64,000 bases of DNA from Caulobacter ginsengisoli (GTDB taxonomy: Bacteria; Pseudomonadota; Alphaproteobacteria; Caulobacterales; Caulobacteraceae): NCBI RefSeq assembly GCF_030814835.1, contig NZ_JAUSVS010000001.1, forward strand, positions 1 through 64,000, read 5' to 3'. A program made the position numbers and the translations under genes. Below are positions 39,742 through 47,582 of this stretch, piece by piece; the stretch's first letter is position 1, and every line of letters begins with the position of its first letter. The notes beneath the pieces were generated by a model. The model was not told the DNA's origin. It searched no databases and saw only the letters and a program-made list of their open reading frames with translations.

Positions 39742-39845
39742 CGGCTGGCCACAACCTGATTGGCCGGCGAGGTGTTCTCACGCAGGCTGATGCCGGCTCC
39801 CAGAACCAGGGCGACCAACAGGCACATTTGCAGAAGGTTTTTCAT
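39738..39845 (-). CDS. 35-aa single-pass membrane peptide gene
   Basis: A short reading frame starting MKNLLQMCLLVALVLGAG and ending NQVVASR. It has one hydrophobic helix after a basic start. A ribosome site (GGGAGCGG) sits about 5 nt before the ATG, and its stop overlaps the next start as ATGA, the same coupling used across this genome. Function unknown; it could also be the leader for the 180-aa gene. Confidence 0.55.
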   Translation of the reverse strand: MKNLLQMCLLVALVLGAGISLRENTSPANQVVASR

Positions 39846-39909
39846 CGTTCCGCTCCCACACTCCCTGGGGGCAGAGCGCGTGAGGGCGGCAAAGGTTCAA
39901 TCCGTTAAC

Positions 39910-40809
39910 CTATGCCGGCTGGCGAGACCTGGCCGCGGCGGCCTCTATGGCGTCCACCAGGGTCGGGATCAGGGCGATGGGCAGGTCGTGACCCATGCCG
40001 GGAATGATCCGCAGTTCCGCGCCAGGGATGACCCTGGCGGTGTCCTCGCCGCCGTCGACCGGCACCAGCGGATCGTCGGCGCCGTGCAGCACCACGGTCG
40101 GGCATTTGATGGTGGCGACGGAGGCGCGGCGGTCGCCGCTGGCCAGGACGGCGGCGTACTGGCGGGCCACCCCGATCGGATAGACCGCCCGCTCGGCGTC
40201 GGCGCGCAGGCGGGCCCGCATCTCGTCGTCGTTGAAGGGATAGCCGGGGCTGCCGACGACGCGGGCGGACTCCAGTCCGAACTCGACCGCCGCTTCGATC
40301 CCGGCCTCGGCGGGCGGGCGGCTGGTCAGGCGGGCGGCGGCCTCGGGGGTCGACTTGGAAAGGCCGGGGTTGCCGGTGGTCGACATGATCGAGGTCAGGC
40401 TGAGCGCCTTGTCCGGATACCGCGCCGCCAGCTCCTGGGCGATCATCCCGCCCATCGAGGCCCCGACGATGTGGGCTCGGGCGATGCCCAGGGCGTCCAT
40501 CAGCCCGGCGGCGTCGGCGGCCATGTCCTCGACCAGATAGGCGGCCGGGGAGGGCTGGCCCGCCGCCCGGGCGGCCAGGATGGCCCGGATGTCCGGCGGG
40601 CCGGCGCTCTCGAAGCGGTGGGAGAGGCCGACGTCGCGGTTGTCGTAGCGGATGACCTGATAGCCGCGCGCGGTCATCGCCTCGACCACGCTGATCGGCC
40701 AGCGGGTCAGCTGGGCGCCCAGGCCCATGATGAACAGCACCGTCTCGCCGGCGGGATCACCGTAGCGCTCGTATTCCAGCTCGATACCGTTGGCGACGAT
40801 GCGCGGCAT
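39910..40809 (-). CDS. Alpha/beta hydrolase
   Basis: 299-aa soluble hydrolase. The nucleophile elbow is GASMGGM (Ser about residue 118), a likely catalytic Asp is in VVLHGADDPLVP (near 242), and His in PGMGHDLPIAL (near 272). The oxyanion part is FIMGLGAQLTRW. No signal peptide. Substrate cannot be read; homologues include esterases and haloperoxidase-like enzymes. Confidence 0.87.
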   Translation of the reverse strand: MPRIVANGIELEYERYGDPAGETVLFIMGLGAQLTRWPISVVEAMTARGYQVIRYDNRDVGLSHRFESAGPPDIRAILAARAAGQPSPAAYLVEDMAADAAGLMDALGIARAHIVGASMGGMIAQELAARYPDKALSLTSIMSTTGNPGLSKSTPEAAARLTSRPPAEAGIEAAVEFGLESARVVGSPGYPFNDDEMRARLRADAERAVYPIGVARQYAAVLASGDRRASVATIKCPTVVLHGADDPLVPVDGGEDTARVIPGAELRIIPGMGHDLPIALIPTLVDAIEAAAARSRQPA

Positions 40810-40871
40810 GTTCCGCTCCCTCTGGTGTTTTCACCACCTTAGGGGAGGGGAACGCGGGGCGGCAACGGCCC

Positions 40872-41840
40872 TTACGCCGCCTTCTTGCGCTTCACCGGCT
40901 TCTCGGCCCAGTCGGGGGCCATGTCCTTGCGCCAGGCGACGCAGCCCGGGGCCGACAGCTTCACATCGAAGCGGCGCTCATGGCTGCGCTCGAAATTCAT
41001 CAGCGGCGGGGCGTAGGTCTTCAGGGCCTTGGCCGCCAGCAGGTAGGGGGCGCTGATCGCCTGGGCCGGGCCGCGCGATTTGGGCGCCCAGCCGAAGCGG
41101 CGGCGCAGCCGGCCGTTGGTGTAGAAGACGCCGTTGGTCAGCACCGAACGCGGCGAGGAGAATTCGATCGAGATCGAGACATTGAGGTCCTGGCCATTGA
41201 TCACCCGATGCGGCGAATGCAGCGGCCAGTAGGCGCCCTCGCCCGGCGACAGCTTCACCGGGCTGACCTCGTTCTCCATCAGCGGGTTGTAGGGCAGGTC
41301 CGAGAGGGTCTCCTTGAGCAGGATGGCCTCCAGGGCCGCCTCGGTCACATGCTCCTCGTGCGGCGGATAGACGAAGATCGTCTTGTGGCCGCGGATATGC
41401 CACAGCATCGTCTCGGCCGGATCGACGTGGAAGAAGATGCCCATGTTCGGGCTGGAGATCAGCACGGCGGCGTCGGCGCTGAGGTGCGGGACGCCCGTGG
41501 CCTTGGAGAACTCGGCCATCAGGCGGTCGAACACGACCTTGTAGCGCGGGTTTTTGGTCATGGCGCTGCGGGGGCTGACCCAGAGCGCGCCCTTGCGGGC
41601 CGCCTCGACCAGCTGCGCGCCGGTCAGCTTGCCGGGGTCGCCGGCGATCCAGGTTTCGTGCGGGGGCGGGTTGGGCCGCATGGTGCAGACGGTCAGCTCA
41701 TCGCGCGGATGCTCGTCGATCAGTTGCGCCAGGGCCTCATCGGTGAACAAGCCCGTTTCCTCAAGGCGATGGTTGAACTTGAGGATCTCCTTGCCGGCGA
41801 CCTGGCGGTCTTCGCGGGAGAGGGTTTCGAGCAGCTGCAT
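40872..41840 (-). CDS. Cupin-like (JmjC-type fold) protein
   Basis: 322-aa protein. The centre has FFHVDPAETMLWHIRGHKTIFVYPP (His138, Asp140) and later YWPLHSPHRV, which together could form the His-Asp-His iron site of a JmjC-like 2-oxoglutarate oxygenase. The C-terminus is Lys-rich. Start chosen at ATG 41840 (MQLLETLSRED); a TTG 15 nt upstream is in frame but lacks a ribosome site. Whether it hydroxylates protein or small molecule is unknown. Confidence 0.75.
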   Translation of the reverse strand: MQLLETLSREDRQVAGKEILKFNHRLEETGLFTDEALAQLIDEHPRDELTVCTMRPNPPPHETWIAGDPGKLTGAQLVEAARKGALWVSPRSAMTKNPRYKVVFDRLMAEFSKATGVPHLSADAAVLISSPNMGIFFHVDPAETMLWHIRGHKTIFVYPPHEEHVTEAALEAILLKETLSDLPYNPLMENEVSPVKLSPGEGAYWPLHSPHRVINGQDLNVSISIEFSSPRSVLTNGVFYTNGRLRRRFGWAPKSRGPAQAISAPYLLAAKALKTYAPPLMNFERSHERRFDVKLSAPGCVAWRKDMAPDWAEKPVKRKKAA

Positions 41841-41893
41841 GGCGAGGTGTCCCAAGGCGGATCAATCGCCTCGGTCGGCAGCAAGAAGGGGGC

Positions 41894-42355
41894 CTAAGAG
41901 CAGGTCTTGAGCGGCACGGAACCCAGGCCTTCGTTCTGGCCCGGCATGCGAAGGCTGCGCAGGATGGCCAGGCCCGTGATGCGATTGGCCTGCGGACCGC
42001 CGACGGTCCAGGCATGGACGTAGGCGTTGCCCTGCTTGTATTTCAAGACCAGCAGGACCTCGCGCCGCGCGACCACTGACCCGCTGCATTCCACCTTCTG
42101 CTGCACCGGGCCGCCGTCGGGATCGGGGGTGAACATCGGGAAGTTGCCGACATAGGCGCCGGCGTAGGTCACCTCGCCTTTCCTGAAATAGTAGACCGTG
42201 AAGTCCGGACCCTGGCTGACGAGCGTGGTGACGCCCGGCGGCAGAGTGACCTCGAAGGGCGGCTTGGCGTTGTCCCGCGCCGTCGCGGCCGGAGCGCCGA
42301 CGAACAGGGCTGCCGCCATCAGGGCGAGCTGCGTCCACGGCTTGCCTGCGCCCAT
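41894..42355 (-). CDS. Exported protein of unknown function
   Basis: 153-aa protein with a signal peptide (about residues 1-26, ending TATA). The mature part has two Cys (VECSG and the C-terminal KTCS) that could form a disulfide. No domain recognised. Its ATG overlaps the uvrD stop by one base (TGATG), so it is likely co-translated with the helicase. Confidence 0.72.
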   Translation of the reverse strand: MGAGKPWTQLALMAAALFVGAPAATARDNAKPPFEVTLPPGVTTLVSQGPDFTVYYFRKGEVTYAGAYVGNFPMFTPDPDGGPVQQKVECSGSVVARREVLLVLKYKQGNAYVHAWTVGGPQANRITGLAILRSLRMPGQNEGLGSVPLKTCS

Positions 42356-44676
42356 CAGCCCTTCTCCACGAAGCTGTCGATGACCTTCTTCTCGCCGGCC
42401 TTGTCGAAGCTGACGGTCAGCTTGTTGCCCTCGATGGCGATGACGTCGCCATAGCCGAACTTGATATGGAAGACCCGGTCGCCGCGCTTGTAGGCGCTGG
42501 ACTTGCCGGTGTCGGAGACGGCGACCAGCCGGCCCTCGCCCTCGATCACCTGGGTGCGGCCGGCTGGGCCGCCATGATAATTGCGGGCCTGGGCGCGCTT
42601 CCAGCCGGGTGAGCTGTAGCCCTGGCCGAAGCTGGTGGAGTCGTCCCAGCGCGAGGCGGTCTGCTGCATGCCGGGGCCGCCGCCGTAATAGCCGGTCTCG
42701 CTGGCCGCCTCGACATTGGCGATGGGCAGTTCGTCGACGAAGCGGCTGGGCAGCTGGCTGGTCCAGCGGCCATAGACCTGGCGGTTGGCGGCGAACGAGA
42801 TGCGGGCCTCCTCGCGGGCCCGGGTGATGCCGACATAGGCAAGGCGGCGTTCCTCCTCGAGGCCCTTCTCGCCCTTCTCGTCCATGCTGCGCTGGCTGGG
42901 GAAGACGCCTTCTTCCCAGCCGGGCAGGAAGACCAGCGGGAATTCCAGCCCCTTGGCGGCGTGCAGGGTCATCACCTGCACCGCGTCCTCGCCGGCCCCG
43001 CGGTCCAGGTCCATGACCAGGGACACGTGTTCCAGATAGGCCTGCAGGGTGTCGAAGTTGCCCATCGACTGGACCAGTTCCTTGAGGTTCTCCAGCCGGG
43101 TCTGGCTGGTCGGCCCACGGTCCAGGCGCAGGGCGTCGGTGTAGCCGCTCTCCTCCAGGATGGTCTCGGTCAGCCGGGCCTGGTCGGTGGTCTCGGCCAG
43201 GGCCCGCCAGCGGTCCATGTCCCGCAGGAAGTTGGCCAGCGCCGTGCGGGTGCGGGCGGCCAGTTCGTCGGTCTGGACCAGGCCGCGCGAGGCCGTGCTG
43301 GCGGAAATCCCGTTCACCCGGGCGAAGTGCAGGATCTTCTGCACCGTGGTGTCGCCGATGGCCCGCTTGGGAACGTTGACGATGCGCTCGAAGGCCAGGT
43401 CGTCGTCCTCGGACTGCACCAGCCGCAGATAGGCGTGGGCGTCGCGGATCTCGGCCCGTTCGAAGAAGCGCGGGCCGCCGACCACCGCATAGGGAATCTG
43501 CAGCATCACGAACCGCTCTTCGAAGGCCCGCATCTGGAAGCTGGCGCGAACCAGAATGGCGACATCCTTGAATTTGCGGGGTTTCTCTCCGCTTTTTTTC
43601 CAGCGCTCGATCTCGTCGGCGACCAGCCGGCTCTCGGCCTCGCCGTCCCAGACCCCGCGCACCACGACCTTCTCGCCGTCGTTGGCCTCGGTCCACAGGG
43701 TCTTGCCGAGCCGCCCCTTGTTGACGGCGATCAGCCCCGAGGCCGCCGCCAGGATGTGGCTGGTCGAGCGATAGTTGCGCTCCAGCCGGATGACCTGCGC
43801 CCCCGGGAAGTCGCGCTCGAAGCGCAGGATGTTGTCCACCTCGGCGCCCCGCCAGCCATAGATCGACTGGTCGTCGTCGCCCACGCAGCAGACGTTCTGC
43901 CGCTTCTGGCCCAGCAGCCGCAGCCAGAGATACTGGGCGACGTTGGTGTCCTGGTATTCGTCGACCAGGACGTATTTGAAGCGGTTGTGATATTCCTCAA
44001 GGATATCAGGGTATTTGGTGAACAGCGTGATGTTGTGCAGCAGGAGGTCGCCAAAGTCACAGGCGTTCAGAACCCGCAGGCGATCCTGGTACATGGCGTA
44101 GAGGGCCTGGCCGCGGTTGTTGGCGAAATGGGCGCCTTCGGACGGCGGCAGCTTGTCGGGGGTCCAGCCACGGTTCTTCCAGTGGTCGATGAGGCCGGCC
44201 AGGTTCTTGGGCGTCCAGCGCTTGGCGTCGATGTTCTCGGCTTCCAGCAGCTGCTTGATCAGCCGCTCCTGATCGTCGGTGTCGAGGATGGTGTAGCTGG
44301 ACTTCAGCCCCAGCAGCTCGGCGTGGCGGCGCAGGATCTGGGCGGCGATGGAATGGAAGGTGCCCAGCCAGCGCAGGCCCTCGGCGGCGGGGCCTATGAT
44401 GGCGGTGATCCGCTCGCGCATCTCGCGGGCCGCCTTGTTGGTGAAGGTGACGGCCAGCAGCTCCCAGGGCCGCGCCTTGCCGGTGGCCAGGATGTGGGCC
44501 AGCCGGGTGGTCAGCACCCGGGTCTTGCCGGTGCCGGCGCCCGCCAGGACCAGAACCGGGCCTTCCGTGGCTTCCACAGCGGCGCGCTGCTCGGGGTTCA
44601 GCCCGTCAAGATAGGGGGCCGGCGCGTCGGCGCGGGCCAGGTCGGAAATGCGGGGCTGGGGCAGTGACTCGGACAT
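42355..44676 (-). CDS. uvrD: ATP-dependent DNA helicase UvrD/PcrA
   Basis: 773-aa superfamily 1 helicase for nucleotide-excision and mismatch repair. Walker A GAGTGKT is at residues 46-52; VDEYQDTN, VGDDDQSIYGWRGA, RLERNYRS, VMTLHAAKGLEFPLVFLPG and YVGITRAREEA follow in canonical order. The C-terminus carries the PcrA/UvrD Tudor-like domain (KFGYGDVIAIEGNKLTVSFD). The frame stays open upstream to 45033, but ATG 44676 (MSESLPQPRISDL) gives the family start and normal length. Confidence 0.96.
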   Translation of the reverse strand: MSESLPQPRISDLARADAPAPYLDGLNPEQRAAVEATEGPVLVLAGAGTGKTRVLTTRLAHILATGKARPWELLAVTFTNKAAREMRERITAIIGPAAEGLRWLGTFHSIAAQILRRHAELLGLKSSYTILDTDDQERLIKQLLEAENIDAKRWTPKNLAGLIDHWKNRGWTPDKLPPSEGAHFANNRGQALYAMYQDRLRVLNACDFGDLLLHNITLFTKYPDILEEYHNRFKYVLVDEYQDTNVAQYLWLRLLGQKRQNVCCVGDDDQSIYGWRGAEVDNILRFERDFPGAQVIRLERNYRSTSHILAAASGLIAVNKGRLGKTLWTEANDGEKVVVRGVWDGEAESRLVADEIERWKKSGEKPRKFKDVAILVRASFQMRAFEERFVMLQIPYAVVGGPRFFERAEIRDAHAYLRLVQSEDDDLAFERIVNVPKRAIGDTTVQKILHFARVNGISASTASRGLVQTDELAARTRTALANFLRDMDRWRALAETTDQARLTETILEESGYTDALRLDRGPTSQTRLENLKELVQSMGNFDTLQAYLEHVSLVMDLDRGAGEDAVQVMTLHAAKGLEFPLVFLPGWEEGVFPSQRSMDEKGEKGLEEERRLAYVGITRAREEARISFAANRQVYGRWTSQLPSRFVDELPIANVEAASETGYYGGGPGMQQTASRWDDSTSFGQGYSSPGWKRAQARNYHGGPAGRTQVIEGEGRLVAVSDTGKSSAYKRGDRVFHIKFGYGDVIAIEGNKLTVSFDKAGEKKVIDSFVEKG

Positions 44677-44708
44677 TGCGGAACATATGTAGCACAGGGC
44701 CGGATTGC

Positions 44709-44927
44709 TTACGCCTGTGCGGCGTTCCGTTGCAAGGCGAACACCCGGCAGGCCGAGGCCAGGGGCCGGCCGGCGCGCTGATCGTCGATGCGGCCGATCA
44801 GAGCGGCGAGGCTGAGGCCCTCGGCGGCGGCGGCGGTGTCCAGCACCGCCCAGAACTCCGGCTCCAGCGCCAGCGAGGTGGCGTGGCCCGACAGATTGAC
44901 CGATCGCTTCTTTAGATCGCCGGGCAT
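44709..44927 (-). CDS. Ribbon-helix-helix domain protein
   Basis: 72-aa protein matching the RHH_4 pattern: KKRSVNLSGHATSLALEPEFWAVLD, then AAAEGLSLAALIGRID. Such proteins are small DNA-binding or antitoxin-like regulators; the target is unknown. It ends 32 bp before the uvrD start on the same strand and is divergent from the DUF2171 gene. Confidence 0.75.
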   Translation of the reverse strand: MPGDLKKRSVNLSGHATSLALEPEFWAVLDTAAAAEGLSLAALIGRIDDQRAGRPLASACRVFALQRNAAQA

Positions 44928-45001
44928 GGCAACCGCGCTTCGGAGTGGGCGTTTTCCCTGCCGACGGCGCCATCGCGCCGGCTTTCAGCAGGAGTAGCCC
45001 C

Positions 45002-45238
45002 ATGATCTCGCCCAGTGAAATTCGTGAACGCATGGAAGTCGTCGGTTCGGACGAACATCACGTCGGCCGGGTCGACAAGGTGATGGGTGGCGAGATCGAG
45101 CTGGCCAAGCTGGATTTCGGCGGCGGCTTCAAGCACCATCTGATCCCGCTTTCCTGGGTGGAATATGTCGATGAGGACAAGGTCCGCCTGACCATGACCG
45201 CCGACGCCGCCAAGGCCGCCTGGACCGAAAAACACTAG
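45002..45238 (+). CDS. DUF2171 domain protein
   Basis: 78-aa protein starting MISPSEIRERMEVVGSDEHHVG, the usual DUF2171 N-terminus (a PRC-barrel-like fold), with DFGGGFKHHLIPLSWVEYVD in the second half. Function unknown. The ATG follows CAGGAGTAGCCCC, a good ribosome site. The last 4 bases overlap the convergent DUF4169 gene. A related short gene lies at 46434-46646. Confidence 0.85.
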   Translation: MISPSEIRERMEVVGSDEHHVGRVDKVMGGEIELAKLDFGGGFKHHLIPLSWVEYVDEDKVRLTMTADAAKAAWTEKH

Positions 45239-45414
45239 TCCGGATCCCGTTTGGCGGAATCGAGATTGGAGGCCGCCTTGTCGCGCAGGGCGGCCTCGAG
45301 CTTTTTCTGCGCCTTGGTCAGGCCGAACTTCACCCGGTTCTCGCTCGCCTGGGTCTTGGCGGCCGATTTGGCCTTGGCCTTGCGGAAGCGGTTGAGGTTG
45401 ACCGGCTCGCTCAT
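45235..45414 (-). CDS. DUF4169 small basic protein
   Basis: 59-aa highly basic protein starting MSEPVNLNRFRKAKAKSAAK, the recognised DUF4169 N-terminus. Function unknown. It overlaps the end of the PmoA-like gene by 4 nt (ATGA) on the same strand and the DUF2171 gene at the other end. Confidence 0.82.
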   Translation of the reverse strand: MSEPVNLNRFRKAKAKSAAKTQASENRVKFGLTKAQKKLEAALRDKAASNLDSAKRDPD

Positions 45415-46304
45415 CGCGGGGTGATCACTATGGTAGCCTGCAGGTGCAGGGCGCGGCCCTTGCTGAGGACTGCCGGCGCGCGGCCGGGGAAGACGCAGTT
45501 CTGCACCGAGGCCTCGCGGCGCAGCAGCCAGTAGCGCAGCGGCCGGCCGTCGACCTTGCAGGCCAGGCCCACGCCCCAACTTCCGAGGCCCGGCTGGCCC
45601 GGCCAGGCAAAGCCCATCGAGGTTCCAGCCTGGAGCGAGCCGAAGCCCGGCTTGACCGGCCGTCCGTCGGAGGCGAAGGCCAGGGCCGAGGCGTTGGTCA
45701 GTCTCAGCGCGAACCCGCCGAAGCCACGCTCGTCGTCATTGCCGGCCAGGGACAGCCCGTCGAGCCGCGAGATGATGGTAGTGTCGAACTCGATCCGCCG
45801 CGCGCCCTTCTTCAGGGGATAGATACGGACGGTGGTCACCTCGTCGGCGGCATAGACCACCTCGGTCCCGCCGGTGAGCAGCCAGTCGCTCTTGAGAACC
45901 AGCTCGGCCGAACCGCCGGGACCCGGGCCGAAATGGGTGTCGCGGACGGTGAAGGCGATGCCCTTCAGGTTCCAGCTGTCGGCGACCGGCTTGCCGTCGA
46001 CCAGGATGCGCGGCCAGGCCCAGAAGGCGCCGCGCTGCTGCGGATAGCTGGCCGCCCCGTCCTCGGTCAGCACCGTGCCGTCCGGCGCATAGAGCGGATG
46101 CAGGTAGTCGAGCCGCCCGGCCTCGGTCCCGGCCGCCGCTCGGGTGCGGAAGAAGAAGGCTGGCTTGCCGGTCTCCAGCACCGTCACCCCGTCGGTGGTG
46201 ATCTGGGCGTCGAACAGGGGCTTGGGGGTCTGGGGCGCCGGAGTCTGGGCCAGGGCCGGGGTGGCAATCAGCAGGGTCAGGACGAGAAGGGCGGGTCGGA
46301 TCAT
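45411..46304 (-). CDS. Exported PmoA-like (DUF6807) protein
   Basis: 297-aa protein with a signal peptide (MIRPALLVLTLLIATPALA). The mature part shows the PmoA-like family pattern, with beta-rich FFFRTRAAAGTEAGRLDYLHPLYAPDGTVLTEDG, the FWAWPRILVDG block and WPGQPG near the end. The name derives from a proposed methane oxygenase subunit relation and does not imply methane oxidation. The ATG at 46304 is preferred over a further upstream start because it begins the signal peptide. It overlaps the DUF4169 gene by 4 nt. Confidence 0.75.
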   Translation of the reverse strand: MIRPALLVLTLLIATPALAQTPAPQTPKPLFDAQITTDGVTVLETGKPAFFFRTRAAAGTEAGRLDYLHPLYAPDGTVLTEDGAASYPQQRGAFWAWPRILVDGKPVADSWNLKGIAFTVRDTHFGPGPGGSAELVLKSDWLLTGGTEVVYAADEVTTVRIYPLKKGARRIEFDTTIISRLDGLSLAGNDDERGFGGFALRLTNASALAFASDGRPVKPGFGSLQAGTSMGFAWPGQPGLGSWGVGLACKVDGRPLRYWLLRREASVQNCVFPGRAPAVLSKGRALHLQATIVITPR

Positions 46305-46433
46305 GGGCGGACCGTGGCGGAAAATTGCGGCAAGTTGTGGGGCCGTCCGCGTTCCAGGGCAACTGCGCAAGGTCTAGAGTCGTTCTGGGGCTATGACGTT
46401 TCTGTCGTGCTTTGGCGTTAAACGAGTCGCGTG

Positions 46434-46646
46434 ATGACGGATGCTTTCCGCACCCATATGCAGGTAATCGGGTCGGACGATCGGCCGGTGGGCGCCATTT
46501 TGCGTATCGTCGGGCGGCATATCGAGCTGGCGGTCGAGCCGGTTCTGCACATCCCGCTGCTGTGGGTGGCCCGGGTCGAGGCCGACCTCGTGCGGCTGGA
46601 CCGCCCCGCCGCCCAGGCCCTGGCCGCCAGCCCCAAAGCCGCCTGA
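46434..46646 (+). CDS. DUF2171-like small protein (second copy)
   Basis: 70-aa relative of the gene at 45002: MTDAFRTHMQVIGSDDRPVGAILRIVGRHIELAVEPVLHIPLLWV keeps the VIGSD, VG.I and HIPL.WV positions. A GTG three bases upstream is an alternative start. Function unknown. It is divergent from the PmoA-like gene, about 130 bp apart. Confidence 0.7.
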   Translation: MTDAFRTHMQVIGSDDRPVGAILRIVGRHIELAVEPVLHIPLLWVARVEADLVRLDRPAAQALAASPKAA

Positions 46647-46753
46647 AGGGCGCCCTGGGGCAATCCGACGCCGGTTCCGCCTTCTCTGAGCCTTGGTCTA
46701 GACCCAAAGATTGCGTTAGTGACGGTCTGCTCTTGCGAGGGGGAATCGTCGCC

Positions 46754-47578
46754 GTGCGCCATTTGCGTCTTATCCTGGCCCTGTCGGTGGCCGTGTCCGC
46801 GGTCAGCCCCGCCCCGCTGATGGCTCGGCAGAGCGCCGCGGCCAGCGCCGACGCCGCCACCTGCATGGGCGCCTATGGGGCCCTGGGCAAGCTGCGCGAC
46901 AACCTGGCGGTGACCAATCCCGACCTGAAGGACATTCCCAACTACGCCAGCATCGACTTCTCGGCCCGCAAGACCGAGTTGCAGCGGCGCACCGCCTTTG
47001 ATCCGGCCACGGTCAACGCCAACGAAAGCGCGGCCATCACCCTGCTGACCGGCGGGGTGATCGACAACGACCCCAGCCGCATCCAGCGGGTCATCGACAC
47101 GGTCAGCCGCTGCGACAGCGTCTTCGGCTTCCGCCCGCAACTGGGCCAGGTGCAGGGGGCGGTCGCGCCCTCGGCGCCGGCCCCGACCGCGCCGCTGATC
47201 ACCGCGACGCCGATCGCGCCCGCCGCGCCGCCGCCGGCCGCGCCGAAGCCCAAGCCCGGCCAGCCCGCGCCGCCCGTGGTGTCGGCCATGGACGACCGCA
47301 GCTGCTCGGTGGCCTATCTGGCCCTGTCCTGGGGCAACAGCGCCAACCCGACCCTGGCCCAGGCCCTGCTGGACCGCGCCAAGGCCGCCGGCGCGAAATA
47401 CATGGCCGCCAAGCCCAGCCTGGCGGTCGGCGATGTGCAGACCGATATCCAGACTGCCGCCAAGGCCCGGCTGGATCCGATCGTCGACGGGACCAGCGGT
47501 CCGGAGACCCTGTTCGCCGACGTCCGCTCCTGCGACGCCAAATACGGTTACGGCATCCCCGAGGGGGCGACCCCTTAG
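46754..47578 (+). CDS. Exported protein of unknown function
   Basis: 274-aa protein. GTG start (MRHLRLILALSVAVSA) with GAGGGGGAATC upstream opens a signal peptide of about 26 residues. Two similar Cys-containing parts (TCMGAYGALGKLRDN and SCSVAYLALSWGNS) are separated by an Ala/Pro-rich linker (about 150-185); each contains further Cys, so disulfides are likely. No domain recognised. It is convergent with the RTX gene, only 4 bp between stops. Confidence 0.72.
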   Translation: MRHLRLILALSVAVSAVSPAPLMARQSAAASADAATCMGAYGALGKLRDNLAVTNPDLKDIPNYASIDFSARKTELQRRTAFDPATVNANESAAITLLTGGVIDNDPSRIQRVIDTVSRCDSVFGFRPQLGQVQGAVAPSAPAPTAPLITATPIAPAAPPPAAPKPKPGQPAPPVVSAMDDRSCSVAYLALSWGNSANPTLAQALLDRAKAAGAKYMAAKPSLAVGDVQTDIQTAAKARLDPIVDGTSGPETLFADVRSCDAKYGYGIPEGATP

Positions 47579-47582
47579 GCGG

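Noticed and set aside
45411..46304. PmoA-like protein as evidence for methane oxidation
   Set aside because: The family name is historical; no other methane monooxygenase subunit is nearby and the protein is a soluble exported one.
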